From assembly GCF_000969445.1 (NCBI RefSeq), contig NZ_JZEY01000054.1, positions 868,001 through 932,000 of the forward strand: a stretch of DNA of 64,000 bases. The letters run 5' to 3'. This document shows positions 25,798-35,507 of the stretch, piece by piece. The translations under genes were made by a program, and so were the position numbers. This stretch comes from Devosia chinhatensis (lineage in GTDB: Bacteria > Pseudomonadota > Alphaproteobacteria > Rhizobiales > Devosiaceae). Under the pieces are notes generated by a model. The model was given only the letters and a program-made list of their open reading frames with translations. It was not told where the DNA came from and did not search any database. How positions within the stretch are numbered: the first letter of the stretch is position 1; each line of letters begins with the position of its first letter.

Positions 25798-26717
25798 ACA
25801 CGCCTGAAGAACTAGCCGAAACATCCTGCGGGTTCATCGCCCTTGTCGGCGCGCCCAATGCCGGCAAGTCGACGCTGCTGAATTCTCTGGTCGGCACCAA
25901 GGTATCGATCGTCACGCACAAGGCACAGACCACTCGCAGCCAAGTGCGCGGCGTGCTGACGCTGGACCAGGCGCAGCTGGTCTTCGTCGATACGCCCGGT
26001 ATCTTCGCGCCCAAGAAGCGGCTTGAACGTGCCATGGTCGACAACGCCTGGGGCGGCGCGGGAGATAGCGACATCGTCGCCTTCATCCTCGACGCTGATC
26101 GCGGCGTCACGCCTGAAATCGAGGCTCTGCTCGAAGGTCTCGAAAACATTCGCCAGCCCAAGGTGCTGATCCTCAATAAGATCGACACCGTCAAGCATGA
26201 GAGCCTCCTGGCGCTCTCGCAGGCGCTCAACGAACGGCAGCGGTTCGAGGCCACCTTCATGCTGTCCGCGCTCAAAGGCCATGGTGTCCAGGACTTCATC
26301 GATTGGTGCGTCAAGCACATCCCGCCCGGACCCTGGCATTTCCCGGAGGATCACCTCACCGACCTCACCATGGCGATCACCGCCGCGGAGATCACGCGCG
26401 AAAAGCTCTTCCTGCGCGTCCATGACGAGATTCCTTACAATGCGACTGTCGAGACAGAGAGCTTCAAGATCCAGAAGGACGGGTCCTACAAGATCGACCA
26501 GGTCGTCTATGTGAGCCGCGACAGTCACAAGAAGATCGTGCTCGGTGCCGGCGGGCAGACCATAAAGGCCATTGGTGCCGAGGCCCGGCGCGAGTTGATG
26601 GAGATGTACGAGGTTCCGATCCATCTTTTCCTTTTCGTCAAGGTGCGCGAGAAATGGGCCGATGACCCCGAGCGCTATCGCGAGATGGGGTTGGAATTTC
26701 CGCACGAAAAGAAGTGA
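25794..26717 (+). CDS. era: GTPase Era
   Basis: 307 residues. G1 GAPNAGKST, G2 around QTTRSQVRG, G3 DTPG and G4 NKID are all present, followed by a C-terminal KH domain (KIVLGAGGQTIKAIGAEARREL). It assists 16S rRNA maturation and 30S assembly. It is coupled to rnc by a 4-bp overlap, and recO follows after 18 bp. Confidence 0.95.
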   Translation: MNTPEELAETSCGFIALVGAPNAGKSTLLNSLVGTKVSIVTHKAQTTRSQVRGVLTLDQAQLVFVDTPGIFAPKKRLERAMVDNAWGGAGDSDIVAFILDADRGVTPEIEALLEGLENIRQPKVLILNKIDTVKHESLLALSQALNERQRFEATFMLSALKGHGVQDFIDWCVKHIPPGPWHFPEDHLTDLTMAITAAEITREKLFLRVHDEIPYNATVETESFKIQKDGSYKIDQVVYVSRDSHKKIVLGAGGQTIKAIGAEARRELMEMYEVPIHLFLFVKVREKWADDPERYREMGLEFPHEKK

Positions 26718-26735
26718 GGCTTAAGGCCAGCGGAG

Positions 26736-27440
26736 ATGGAATGGACCGGTGAAGCCCTGCTGATCGGCGTCCGTCGCCACGGCGAAGCCGGTGTCATTGC
26801 CGAGGCGATGGTGGTCGGGCGCGGTCGCTGCCTTGGGCTCGTGCGAGGCGGACGTTCCTCGCGCCTTGCCGCAACCCTGCAACCCGGAAACTCGGTTCAG
26901 CTGACCTGGCGAGCCCGGCTCGAAGGTCATTTGGGCGTTTTCACAATCGAGCTGCTTGAGGCCCGCGCGGCGGACCTTATTGCTGACCGGACGCGCCTCT
27001 ACCTTTCCCAGCTCGTGTGCGAGCATCTGCGCCTCCTGCCAGAAAGGGAGCCGCAGGACCGTTTGCTCGGCATGGCGCTGGGACTGATCGATCATCCCCC
27101 CGATGGCGTCGAACTGGCGCGGTTCGAACTGGCTCTTCTGGATGAGCTGGGCTTCGGGCTCGATCTCACCAGCTGCGCCGCCACCGGGGTCGTTGAAGAC
27201 CTCACCCATGTCTCGCCCCGGTCAGGCCGCGCGGTGTCCCGATCCGCCGCCGAGCCCTACAAGGATAGGCTCCTGCGCCTGCCAAGCTTTCTTGCGGGAC
27301 GCGGCAATGCCAGTCCCGACGACATCCGCGACGCGCTGCGGCTCACGGCGCATTTTCTCGACATGCATTTCTGGACTGCCCACAAGGCGGAGCGGCCCCC
27401 AACGCGCGAGCCGCTCGTCGACTTGCTGACGCACGACTAG
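26736..27440 (+). CDS. recO: DNA repair protein RecO
   Basis: 234 residues. The N-terminal OB fold is MEWTGEALLIGVRRHGEAGVI...RGRCLGLVRGGRSSR, followed by the helical domain (LARFELALLDELGFGLDLTSCAATG). The C-terminal half keeps RLLRLPSFLAG and the amphipathic end typical of alphaproteobacterial RecO, but the zinc-finger cysteines of some RecO proteins are absent. It loads RecA with RecR in gap repair. Last gene of the rsh-era cluster. Confidence 0.92.
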   Translation: MEWTGEALLIGVRRHGEAGVIAEAMVVGRGRCLGLVRGGRSSRLAATLQPGNSVQLTWRARLEGHLGVFTIELLEARAADLIADRTRLYLSQLVCEHLRLLPEREPQDRLLGMALGLIDHPPDGVELARFELALLDELGFGLDLTSCAATGVVEDLTHVSPRSGRAVSRSAAEPYKDRLLRLPSFLAGRGNASPDDIRDALRLTAHFLDMHFWTAHKAERPPTREPLVDLLTHD

Positions 27441-27569
27441 CCGACATCATCTTCACGGTGCTGCCCCGGCTGACTGGCCATAAGCCGTGTAAAACCGCGA
27501 GTTTCGGCGCTTTTGGATCCAGTCAGGCTATACTCTGCTCCTGATTCGTTCTCCTGAGCAGAGCCACGC

Positions 27570-29870
27570 ATGTCCGACGCAGATACACTTCCGCCCGCCG
27601 ACGACCAGCGCATCGTCGATCTCAAGCAGGCGCTCGAAGAGCGGTATCTGAGCTATGCGCTGTCCACCATCACCCAGCGTGCCCTTCCGGACGCGCGCGA
27701 CGGCCTGAAACCCGTGCATCGCCGTATCCTGCACGCCATGCGTCTCCTGCGTCTCGATCCGAACCAGGGCTACAAGAAAAGTGCCCGCATCGTCGGCGAC
27801 GTCATCGGTAAGTTCCATCCCCATGGCGATCAGTCGATCTATGACGCGCTGGTGCGCCTGGCACAGGATTTTGCGCTCCGCTATCCGCTGGTCGACGGCC
27901 AGGGCAATTTCGGCAATATCGACGGCGATAGTCCGGCGGCCATGCGCTATACCGAAAGCCGCATGACCGATGTCGCGACACGTCTGCTCGAAGGCATCAC
28001 CGAAAACGCCATCGACTTCAAGCCGACCTATGACGGCGAGGACGAAGAGCCGGTCGTGCTGCCGTCGAACTTCCCCAATCTGCTCGCCAACGGCTCCACC
28101 GGCATTGCCGTGGGCATGGCAACGTCGGTGCCGCCGCACAATCTGGTCGAGCTCTGCAATGCCGCCCTGAAGCTCATTCATCATCCCGAGGCGACCACTG
28201 AGGAACTGGTCCATCCCGATCCCTCGGCGCCGCCGAGCATGGACGATCTGGTGCGCGGTCCCGATTTCCCCACCGGCGGCCAATTGGTTGAAAGCCGCGC
28301 CTCCATCGTCAATTCCTACGAAACGGGACGCGGCGCCTTCCGCCTGCGCTCGATCTGGGAGAAGGAAGAAAAGGGCAGGGGTGTCTATCAGATCGTCGTG
28401 ACGGAAATCCCCTACGGGGTACAGAAGTCGCGCCTCGTGGAAAAGATCGCCGAACTATTGCTGGCCAAGAAGCTGCCGCTGCTCAAGGACGTGCGCGACG
28501 AAAGCGCCGACGACATTCGCCTCGTGCTCGAGCCGCGCGCCGGCACGGTCGATGCCGTCATTCTTATGGAACAGCTCTTCAAGCTGACCGAGCTCGAAGT
28601 GCGTTTCAGCCTTAATCTCAACGTGCTGGACCATGGCACGGTGCCGCGAGTCATGAGCCTGGCGGATGCGCTGCGCGCCTGGCTCGATCACCGCAAGGTC
28701 GTTCTGGTCCGTCGGTCCCAGCACCGGCTCGAGCAAATTGCCAATCGCCTCGAAGTACTCGAAGGCTACATCATTGCCTACCTCAACCTCGATGAGGTGA
28801 TCCGCATCATCCGCGAGGAAGACGACGCCAAGGCCAGCCTGATTGCCGCGTTCAACCTGACTGATAATCAGGCCGAAGCCATCCTCAACATGCGCCTGCG
28901 GTCCCTGCGTAAGCTTGAGGAAATCGAACTGCGCCAGGAACACAAGAGCCTGACGGAGGAAAAGGGCAGGCTCGAATCGCTGCTGGCCTCCGACAAGCGC
29001 CAATGGGGCGAGATCGCCAAGCAGGTGGAAGCGCTCAAAAAGGCCTATCCGCTGTTCGACGGCGATGGCACATCGCCTCATGCGCTGGGCGCGCGACGCA
29101 CCATTTTTGGCGCTGCGCCGTCCGCCGACGCCGCTGAAATCACGGAGGCCTTCATCGAGCGCGAGCCGATCACGGTCATTCTGTCGGAAAAAGGCTGGAT
29201 CCGCGCGCCTAAGGGTCACAATGCGACCATCGACGAAAAGGGCTTCAAGACTGGCGACCGGCTGAAGCTGTCGATGAATTGCGAGACCACCGACAAACTC
29301 TTGATGCTGACAACGGGTGGCAAGGTCTACACAATCGGGGCCGACAAGCTCCCCGGCGGTCGCGGCCAGGGCGAACCGGTGCGTATCATGGTCGATATCG
29401 AGGAAGGGCAGGACATCGTCGAGCTCTTCGTTTACCGGCCGGGCAAGAAGCGCATCATCGCGTCTTCAGCGGGCTACGGCTTCATCGTCGCCGAGGACGA
29501 CCTCATCGCCAATACCCGCAAGGGCAAGCAAATCCTCAATGTCGGTGCGGCCGAGGAGGCTAAGCTGATCGTTCCCTGCGAAGGCGATAGGGTGGCGGTG
29601 ATCGGCCAGAACCGCAAGCTTCTGGTGTTCCCCATGGCGCAGCTGGCGGTGATGGCGCGCGGCAAGGGCGTGCGCCTCCAGCGCTACAAAGACGGCGGCA
29701 TTTCCGACATCAAGACTTTTTACGCAGCTGATGGACTGACCTGGACCGACTCGTCTGGGCGAACCTACAGCAAGCCGACCGAGGAACTGACCGACTGGCT
29801 CGGCGACCGTGCCACCGCCGGCCGCCAGCCGCCAACAGGTTTCCCCAAAAACAACAAGTTTGTAGGGTGA
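27570..29870 (+). CDS. parC: DNA topoisomerase IV subunit A
   Basis: 766 residues. The catalytic Tyr127 is in [13 protein letters not shown], and the quinolone-pocket helix reads [20 protein letters not shown], with Gln and Asp where Escherichia coli ParC has Ser80 and Glu84. The coiled-coil and C-gate lie near 360-480, and the C-terminal part (about 500-740) has the degenerate beta-pinwheel of ParC rather than the full GyrA box (no QRRGGKG). It decatenates daughter chromosomes with ParE, which is not in the window. A 4 x 77-bp palindromic repeat starts 7 bp after the stop. Confidence 0.93.
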   Translation: MSDADTLPPADDQRIVDLKQALEERYLSYALSTITQRALPDARDGLKPVHRRILHAMRLLRLDPNQGYKKSARIVGDVIGKFHPHGDQSIYDALVRLAQDFALRYPLVDGQGNFGNIDGDSPAAMRYTESRMTDVATRLLEGITENAIDFKPTYDGEDEEPVVLPSNFPNLLANGSTGIAVGMATSVPPHNLVELCNAALKLIHHPEATTEELVHPDPSAPPSMDDLVRGPDFPTGGQLVESRASIVNSYETGRGAFRLRSIWEKEEKGRGVYQIVVTEIPYGVQKSRLVEKIAELLLAKKLPLLKDVRDESADDIRLVLEPRAGTVDAVILMEQLFKLTELEVRFSLNLNVLDHGTVPRVMSLADALRAWLDHRKVVLVRRSQHRLEQIANRLEVLEGYIIAYLNLDEVIRIIREEDDAKASLIAAFNLTDNQAEAILNMRLRSLRKLEEIELRQEHKSLTEEKGRLESLLASDKRQWGEIAKQVEALKKAYPLFDGDGTSPHALGARRTIFGAAPSADAAEITEAFIEREPITVILSEKGWIRAPKGHNATIDEKGFKTGDRLKLSMNCETTDKLLMLTTGGKVYTIGADKLPGGRGQGEPVRIMVDIEEGQDIVELFVYRPGKKRIIASSAGYGFIVAEDDLIANTRKGKQILNVGAAEEAKLIVPCEGDRVAVIGQNRKLLVFPMAQLAVMARGKGVRLQRYKDGGISDIKTFYAADGLTWTDSSGRTYSKPTEELTDWLGDRATAGRQPPTGFPKNNKFVG

Positions 29871-29876
29871 GCCCCG

Positions 29877-30184
29877 TCCGCTTGCGGAAGATCGCTCCAG
29901 TGGAGCGATCTTAGGGGCGAACGCCCAAAGAGCTACGCTCGCAGGGCCGGTTGTCCGCTTGCGGAAGATCGCTCCAGTGGAGCGATCTTAGGGGCGAACG
30001 CCCGAAGAGCTACGCTCGCAGGGCCGGTTGTCCGCTTGCGGAAGATCGCTCCAGTGGAGCGATCTTAGGGGCGAACGCCCGGAGAGCTACGCTCGCAGGG
30101 CCGGTGGTGCGCTTGCGGAAGATCGCTCCAGTGGAGCGATCTTAGGGGCGAACGCCCGAAGTGCTACGCTCGCAGGGCGGGTCG
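29877..30184. repeat. Four tandem 77-bp units, each a chain of small palindromes
   Basis: Units start at 29877, 29954, 30031 and 30108, exactly 77 bp apart; a degenerate TCGCTT begins a would-be fifth at 30185. Each unit contains CCGC-TT-GCGG, then the 25-bp near-perfect palindrome AAGATCGCTCCA-G-TGGAGCGATCTT, then GGGCG-AA-CGCCC, and in units 1-3 GAGC-TAC-GCTC. The units differ at only a few positions. The period is not a multiple of three, so the open frames crossing it are not real genes. It is not a CRISPR array because there are no variable spacers. It resembles BIME/REP-type intergenic mosaics. Confidence 0.95.
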
Positions 30185-30294
30185 TCGCTTCAAAGAGAGA
30201 CGTTTTAAGGTGGTAGAGCTAGGCAAGCGCATCCCATCGGCTATGAGTCAATCTCTGAAGCTTCGCGGCTAAACCCATCAGGAGACTCGTAGAA

Positions 30295-30603
30295 ATGATC
30301 CGCCATTGCGTTTTCGTCCGCTTCCGTTCCGATGTGCCCGAGACGGAGCGCAGTGCCATTTATGCGGACCTGGCGGCGCTGCGGCAGGTCGTACCAGGCT
30401 TTCTCGCGATCAGCTACGGCGCCAACGTTTCCCCGGAAGGCCTCCACCAAGGCTTCAAGGACGGCTTTACCATCGATTTCGTGGATGACGCCGCACGGGA
30501 TGCCTATCTCGTTCATCCCGACCACAAGTCTGCCGGCGGCAGACTTGTTGCAGCATTGGACGGTGGGCGCGATGGCCTGATCGTGTTCGATATAGTGGTT
30601 TAG
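30295..30603 (+). CDS. Dabb-family (stress-responsive A/B barrel) protein
   Basis: 102 residues; AGGAG 12 bp before the ATG. MIRHCVFVRFRSDVPETE, then YADLAALRQVVPGFLAISYG, and the ending DGLIVFDIVV fit the dimeric ferredoxin-like Dabb domain. The GANVSPEGLHQGFKDGFTIDF and HPDH parts are characteristic. These are small soluble proteins of uncertain function. The stop overlaps the convergent bpt by 4 bp. Confidence 0.88.
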   Translation: MIRHCVFVRFRSDVPETERSAIYADLAALRQVVPGFLAISYGANVSPEGLHQGFKDGFTIDFVDDAARDAYLVHPDHKSAGGRLVAALDGGRDGLIVFDIVV

Positions 30604-31343
30604 GCTTTGGGCTCGTCGTCGAGCCGTTTCCAGCCTTGCGGACCGCATTGCACTTCCAGGGGGCGATAGTCGCCCTTATAGGCCATCTTGGGGGAGTCAG
30701 GCACCCAATAGCCCAGATAGACATAGCTCAGCCCCGCCGAGCGCACCTGGGCGATGTGGTCGAGAATGAGGAATGTGCCGAGGCTTCTTTGGGCCAAGTC
30801 CGGATCGTAGAACGAGTAGACCATCGACAGGCCATCAGGCATGACATCGGTCAGCGCCACAGCCACCAAAGGCTGGTCGGGCAGGTCCCGGAAGCGATAT
30901 TCCACCAGTACCGATTGCACGGGCGTATCCTCGACCATGTACTCATAGTCCTGATAGCTCATCTGCGTCATGCCGCCGCCGTCATGGCGGGCCGCCAGGT
31001 AGCGCTTGAACAGCGCGTATTGTTCATGCGTGGCAACAGTCGGCTGTACCGAGACGGTCAGATCCAGGTTGTGGCGCATGACCCGTCGAAATCGCTTGGA
31101 CGCTTCGAATTCGCGCGACACGATCCGCACGGACTGGCAGGCATTGCACCCCTCGCAGGCCGGCCGGTAAATTAGGTTCTGGCTGCGCCGGAAACCGTTG
31201 TCGCTCAGCAGATGATGCAACGCCGACGCCCGGCGACCCGAAAGGTGCGTGAACAATTTGCGCTCCATGCGGTCCGGCAGGTACGGACACGGCATGGCGG
31301 CGGTCAGGAAGAGCTGAGTGGTTTCAGGCGTCTGATCGGTCAT
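30600..31343 (-). CDS. bpt: Aspartate/glutamate leucyltransferase Bpt
   Basis: 247 residues. The N-terminal ATE domain carries PCPYLPDRMERKLFTHL and the Cys-rich CEGCNACQSVR, and the C-terminal GNAT-like half carries SMVYSFYDPDLAQRSLGTF and YVYLGYWVPDSPKMAYKG. Bpt proteins attach Leu from leucyl-tRNA to proteins starting with Asp or Glu, creating an N-degron for ClpS/ClpAP. The gene stands alone on the minus strand, about 60 bp from the RDD gene. Confidence 0.93.
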   Translation of the reverse strand: MTDQTPETTQLFLTAAMPCPYLPDRMERKLFTHLSGRRASALHHLLSDNGFRRSQNLIYRPACEGCNACQSVRIVSREFEASKRFRRVMRHNLDLTVSVQPTVATHEQYALFKRYLAARHDGGGMTQMSYQDYEYMVEDTPVQSVLVEYRFRDLPDQPLVAVALTDVMPDGLSMVYSFYDPDLAQRSLGTFLILDHIAQVRSAGLSYVYLGYWVPDSPKMAYKGDYRPLEVQCGPQGWKRLDDEPKA

Positions 31344-31406
31344 CGATGACCTGGAATGAAGCGGCTGGAGGTCAATCTAGCGCTCCCGCCGCTGCGAAGC
31401 AACGCG

Positions 31407-31931
31407 TCACGCGCCCTCGTGATAGCCGCCCGCAGCGCGTGTTCTGTTCCAGTGACGCAACATGGGCGAGTGCCGCACCATCAGAGTTCCCATGATCAGA
31501 TCATGGATCATTTGCCGGCGCGGCATGAAAAGCGCGAAGGCGAGCGTCACCGGCCAGGAAATCCAGAAGGTCAGCCAAAACAGGAGGGCGTGCAGGGCAG
31601 CCATCCAGCCGTCGAGTGGTTGCCCACGTGTCGGTGTCAGGACGATGTCCATGGCTTGCATGCCGATTGTGGCGCGTTTGGCGGAGCCGAGCGTCAGGGC
31701 GTAGTAGATCACGACGGAAGCGGGCACCACGAAGGCAAGAGACAGAAGGCTGAGACCAAACGTGAACAGGCCCAAAACGATCGCGCCGAGACTCAAGCCG
31801 ATCGTGATGACGCCAATCAGCGCCAAGTCGATGAGATACGCGGTGACGCGACGGGTCAGCAGGCCTTCGAATAGTTCGGGGGCACTTGATGGATCGGGCA
31901 GGGCAGGGCGGGCGGCGAAGTCATGGCTCAT
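31407..31931 (-). CDS. RDD-family membrane protein
   Basis: 174 residues from the ATG at 31931 (MSHDFAARPALPD); a start at 31961 would add ten residues, and neither has a clear ribosome-binding site. The RDD signature is LTRRVTAYLIDLALIGVI, followed by three or four hydrophobic segments (IVLGLFTFGLSLLSLAFVV, ALHALLFWLTFWISWPVTL) and the C-terminal IHDLIMGTLMVR. Function unknown; RDD proteins are inner-membrane proteins linked to transport or stress. Confidence 0.85.
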   Translation of the reverse strand: MSHDFAARPALPDPSSAPELFEGLLTRRVTAYLIDLALIGVITIGLSLGAIVLGLFTFGLSLLSLAFVVPASVVIYYALTLGSAKRATIGMQAMDIVLTPTRGQPLDGWMAALHALLFWLTFWISWPVTLAFALFMPRRQMIHDLIMGTLMVRHSPMLRHWNRTRAAGGYHEGA

Positions 31932-32088
31932 GCCGCACAAATTGTCATGAAGCCCGCCCATTGCAAGGGCCCGGCCATCAGAAACGCGCGTATGCCTGTT
32001 CTCGGTGGAGAGGGCAGGCTAGAGTGGAGCCATATTCTTCATTTTCTTCGAGTCGCTGGACCGTCTCAGCGCCCTTCCGGAATTTTTC

Positions 32089-33027
32089 ATGTCCCCGCCC
32101 GTTTCATCCGCGCCGCTGACGCATCAGCCCTTGCGCGGTCTTGTGCTCATTCTGGGCGCCACGCTGCTTTTCGCCTACAACGACACCACCAATAAGCTGC
32201 TTATTACCGACTATAACGTGCCCATGGTCACGGCCATCCGCTACATCACGCATTGCCTGCTGATGCTGGCAATCGTGGCGCCCCTGCATGGCCGCGAAAT
32301 GGTGCGCACGCAACGGACCGGCCTTGTCGTCATTCGCGCCGGTAGCCTGGCGCTCGGGTCATTCCTGATGAGCCTTGCGCTCCAGCGCATGCCGGTCGCC
32401 GAGGCGACGGCAATCATCTATCTGTGCCCCGTGCTCGTCGTGCTGCTTTCCGGGCCCCTGCTGAAGGAAAAAGTGGGCCCCGCCGCCTGGGTGGCGGCCT
32501 TCGTCGGCTTTACCGGCGTCTTGCTGATCGCCCGTCCGGGTGGGGGGCTCGATCCGTTGGGCGTGGTCTTTGCTCTAGGCAATGTCTGCCTGGCTTTATC
32601 CTACAACCTTTTGTCCCGCGTGCTCGCCCGCACCGAGCGCACCATGGCCATGCTGTTCTATTCTGCCCTTGTGGGCGCCATCGGTTTCGGCATTTTCTTG
32701 CCGTGGACCCTGCATGGCGCTGCACCGACACCGGTGCAATTGGTGCTCTTTGCCGGCCTTGGCGTTTCCGCATGGCTCGGCCACTACCTCTTCACTCAGT
32801 CCTATCGATACGCGCCCGCGGCGCTGGTCGCGCCCATGACCTATATGCACCTGGTCTGGGCCGGCATTTTGGGCTTGCTGGTCTTCGGGCACATGCCCGA
32901 CCCGATTGCGATGGTCGGAATGGTCTGTGTGGCCTGTGCCGGCATCATCAGTGCCGTTCGTCCACGTCGCGGCGAGCGTCCTGCACAACTCGCCGCCGAG
33001 GATGGTACCACCGAGCGCGCCGGCTAG
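32089..33027 (+). CDS. EamA/DMT-family transporter
   Basis: 312 residues with about ten hydrophobic segments in two EamA repeats. The first repeat has RGLVLILGATLLFAYNDTTN and AEATAIIYLCPVLVVLLSGP; the second has GLGVSAWLGHYLFTQSYRYAP and APMTYMHLVWAGILGLLVFG. The C-terminal tail is basic. Substrate unknown; members export or import small metabolites and drugs. It overlaps the convergent hemB stop by 4 bp. Confidence 0.85.
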   Translation: MSPPVSSAPLTHQPLRGLVLILGATLLFAYNDTTNKLLITDYNVPMVTAIRYITHCLLMLAIVAPLHGREMVRTQRTGLVVIRAGSLALGSFLMSLALQRMPVAEATAIIYLCPVLVVLLSGPLLKEKVGPAAWVAAFVGFTGVLLIARPGGGLDPLGVVFALGNVCLALSYNLLSRVLARTERTMAMLFYSALVGAIGFGIFLPWTLHGAAPTPVQLVLFAGLGVSAWLGHYLFTQSYRYAPAALVAPMTYMHLVWAGILGLLVFGHMPDPIAMVGMVCVACAGIISAVRPRRGERPAQLAAEDGTTERAG

Positions 33028-34037
33028 GCGTCGAGTTTGCGTGCCATTTCCAGGGCGTAATAGGTCAGGATCCCATTGGCACCAGCGCGCTTGAAGGCCC
33101 AAAGGCTTTCGAGCACCGCCGCGTCACGGTTGATGGCGCCGGCTGCGCCTGCCAGTTCGATCATCGCGTATTCGCCGCTCACCTGGTAGGCATAGATCGG
33201 CACGTTGAACGCGTCCCGCGCGCGGCGCACGATGTCCAGATAGGGCAGGCCCGGCTTGATCATGATGCTGTCTGCGCCTTCGGCGATATCCTGCTCGATC
33301 TCGCGCAGGGCTTCGTCGCTATTGGCATAGTCCATTTGATAGGTGCGCTTGTCGCCCTTGAGGCGGCTGCCCGATCCCACGGCCTCGCGGAACGGACCAT
33401 AGAAGCAGGACGCGTATTTGGCCGCATAGGACATGATCTGGACATTCTCGAATCCCTCGGCGTCCAGCGCCGCGCGGATCGCGGCCACACGTCCGTCCAT
33501 CATGTCCGAGGGGGCGATGATGTCGGCGCCAGCCCCTGCCTGCACCAGCGCTGACCGCACCATGGCTGCCACGGTTTCATCATTGAGAATCGTGCCATCC
33601 CGCACCAATCCGTCCTGGCCGTTCGCCGAATATTCGTCCAGCGCCACGTCGGCTATGAGCCCGATTTCCGGCACTGCGCTCTTGATCGCGCTCAGGGCCC
33701 TGCACATCAGATTGTCCGGATTATAGGCCTCCGCGCCATCTTCGCTGCGCAGGTGGTCGGGGGTATTGGGGAAGATCGCCAGTGCCGGAATGCCGGCATC
33801 CCGGGCGTCCTGGGCAGCCTTGACCATCAGGTCGATCGAGAGCCGCTCTACGCCCGGCATGGTGCGGATCGTAGTGCGCTCGTTCTGCCCTTCGATCACG
33901 AAGAGCGGCCAGATGAGGTCGCGCGGCAGCAGCTGGGTCTCCCGCACCATTGCCCGGCTCCACTCATGTGCGCGCGTCCGTCGCAGGCGTTGGCCGTTGA
34001 GGAATGACATGTCGTGCTTGGGCCAGTTCTCGCTCAT
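33024..34037 (-). CDS. hemB: Delta-aminolevulinic acid dehydratase (porphobilinogen synthase)
   Basis: 337 residues from the ATG at 34037, preceded by AAGGAG 7 bp upstream. Schiff-base lysines lie in MIKPGLPYLD and in the YAAKYASCFYGPFREA region. The metal loop reads DVALDEYSANGQDGLV, with Asp in place of the zinc-binding Cys, so this is the magnesium/alphaproteobacterial type rather than zinc-dependent. It makes porphobilinogen from two 5-aminolevulinate molecules for haem and related pigments. Confidence 0.96.
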   Translation of the reverse strand: MSENWPKHDMSFLNGQRLRRTRAHEWSRAMVRETQLLPRDLIWPLFVIEGQNERTTIRTMPGVERLSIDLMVKAAQDARDAGIPALAIFPNTPDHLRSEDGAEAYNPDNLMCRALSAIKSAVPEIGLIADVALDEYSANGQDGLVRDGTILNDETVAAMVRSALVQAGAGADIIAPSDMMDGRVAAIRAALDAEGFENVQIMSYAAKYASCFYGPFREAVGSGSRLKGDKRTYQMDYANSDEALREIEQDIAEGADSIMIKPGLPYLDIVRRARDAFNVPIYAYQVSGEYAMIELAGAAGAINRDAAVLESLWAFKRAGANGILTYYALEMARKLDA

Positions 34038-34131
34038 CGGGCTTCTCCTTGTCCTGTGCTGATTAACAGGCCAGTTCGCCTCGTCCAAGGCAAAGCTTGT
34101 CGCAGCCGGTCCGTCGTATTATCAAGCCACT

Positions 34132-34518
34132 ATGCTGTTTCAGGCGCCCAGTCTTGCCCTCTATATCCGGATCATCGCGGTCTTGGCCTTGTTCCTGGGG
34201 CTGAGCGATGCGGCGCGGCTGCTTGGCGTGGGCAATGGCGCCGCCAGCCCGATGGCCATGATGGGCGTCGGCGGCTTTACCTATCTCGCGATCTTCTGCC
34301 TCGCCCGGCTGTTTGCCGCGGTTGGGCTCTGGATCAAGGCTTCGTGGGGTGCCGTCCTGATGCTCTCGGCAACCGTGGTCGAGATCGCGCTTTACCTAGC
34401 GGGCAATCCTGATATTCGCATGAGCACGGTGGGCTTTGGCCTGCGTCTCGTGCTCCTGGCCGCCATCCTGGTTATCCTTGGGCTCAGCCTGCGCTTCAGC
34501 CGCGCCCAGGCCGATTGA
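34132..34518 (+). CDS. DUF6163-type small membrane protein
   Basis: 128 residues, four hydrophobic segments (LYIRIIAVLALFLGL, GGFTYLAIFCLARLF, GAVLMLSATVVEIALYLA, LRLVLLAAILVILGLSL). It fits the DUF6163 family, which is recalled beside hemB and ldtR in Hyphomicrobiales. Function unknown. It is divergent from hemB. Confidence 0.75.
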   Translation: MLFQAPSLALYIRIIAVLALFLGLSDAARLLGVGNGAASPMAMMGVGGFTYLAIFCLARLFAAVGLWIKASWGAVLMLSATVVEIALYLAGNPDIRMSTVGFGLRLVLLAAILVILGLSLRFSRAQAD

Positions 34519-34559
34519 GCATCAGGCGGCATCGCATCTGAAAGCAGCGAATAACGCGT

Positions 34560-34599
34560 TTACACCCCGGAAAGGTTACAATTTTCTGACCCGGTGTAA
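34560..34599. promoter_or_regulatory. Spaced inverted repeat in front of ldtR
   Basis: TTACACC at 34560-34566 and GGTGTAA at 34593-34599, with flanking CCGG symmetry, about 140 bp before ldtR. It could be an LdtR operator or a hairpin. A weaker TTACC...GGTAA pair sits before ldtP around 35371-35414. Confidence 0.3.
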
Positions 34600-34739
34600 G
34601 CCCCTGTTAAGCCAAATTCTCATTGCGTTCCAGTAAGATAGTTTTAAGCGTGTCCTTTAGGGCGATCTTAGTCCGCCGGCCGTAGTTTGGCCTCATGAGA
34701 TGCGAAAAATCGCACACGACTTTTGACAGTGAGGCACAA

Positions 34740-35249
34740 ATGGCAATGAAATCGAACGCGGCAGAGGCCCTTGCTCCAGAACGGACCGAAAGCCTGAAGC
34801 CCCTCTATCTCGAAGCAGTCTCTCGCGTGGAGCGGCTGCACCGTCGCCTTCTCGACCTGATCAAGGACGAGTTCGACCGTATGGGCTGGGACGATATCAA
34901 CCCCGTTCAGGCGCTGCTCATGTTCAACATCGGCGATGCCGAGCTGACCGCCGGCGAACTGCGCTCGCGTGGCTATTATCTGGGCTCGAACGTCTCGTAC
35001 AATCTCAAGAAGCTCGTCGAGACCGGCTACATCTTCCAGGAGCGCTCGCGCACCGACCGCCGCTCTGTACGCATCAAGCTGACACCCAAGGGTGAGGAAG
35101 TGGCGGAGGTGATCGACGAACTCTATGACCGTCACCTCAAGTCCATCGATAAGGTCGGCGGCCTGGGCGACGAAGAGTTTGACGGCCTGAACAAGGCCCT
35201 GGCGCGCCTCGAGCGGTTCTGGGTCGATCAGATCCTCTACAAGCTCTGA
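34740..35249 (+). CDS. ldtR: MarR-type regulator LdtR
   Basis: 169 residues from the ATG at 34740, with GAGG 6 bp upstream. The winged-helix core is NPVQALLMFNIGDAELTAGE, LGSNVSYNLKKLVETGYI and the wing ERSRTDRRSVRIKLT. This matches LdtR, recalled from Liberibacter and Sinorhizobium, a MarR-like regulator of the L,D-transpeptidase gene ldtP and of osmotic tolerance. The ldtP-type gene lies directly downstream, supporting the call. A UUCG-capped terminator separates the two, so they are separate transcripts. Confidence 0.88.
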   Translation: MAMKSNAAEALAPERTESLKPLYLEAVSRVERLHRRLLDLIKDEFDRMGWDDINPVQALLMFNIGDAELTAGELRSRGYYLGSNVSYNLKKLVETGYIFQERSRTDRRSVRIKLTPKGEEVAEVIDELYDRHLKSIDKVGGLGDEEFDGLNKALARLERFWVDQILYKL

Positions 35250-35315
35250 TCGCAGCGCGCGACTGGCTTTCGGCAAGTGATGGCGTGTTGCCTCCATGCC
35301 ACAATTGCTGCCAAG

Positions 35316-35342
35316 ACGCCGGCCTTCGGGTCGGCGTTTCTT
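35316..35342 (+). terminator. UUCG-capped terminator after ldtR
   Basis: ACGCCGGCC-TTCG-GGTCGGCGT, a 9-bp stem with one G-T pair and a stable UUCG tetraloop, followed by TTCTTA. Confidence 0.85.
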
Positions 35343-35507
35343 ATTTGTGCCGCAAAAGGGGCGCAGCGGCATTACCTGTTGGAAACCATTTCCTGACAAA
35401 GGATGTGGGTAAGGCCGGAATAGTCACAACGCGTTGACCATGATTGTGAAGCTAGGCCCGGCGATGGTATCGCCCGCAGTGATGCGGTTGGTCTGATGGG
35501 TGACTGA

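Noticed and set aside
27800..27860. Gln and Asp at the ParC quinolone-pocket positions as possible resistance mutations
   Set aside because: [11 protein letters not shown] is, as far as recalled, the normal form in this group, so not evidence of acquired resistance.
29877..30184. CRISPR array
   Set aside because: Units are directly joined with no variable spacers and no cas genes are nearby.
29951..30216. Open frames across the 77-bp repeats
   Set aside because: The repeat period is not a multiple of three, so they are frame-shifted copies of the same DNA and not genes.
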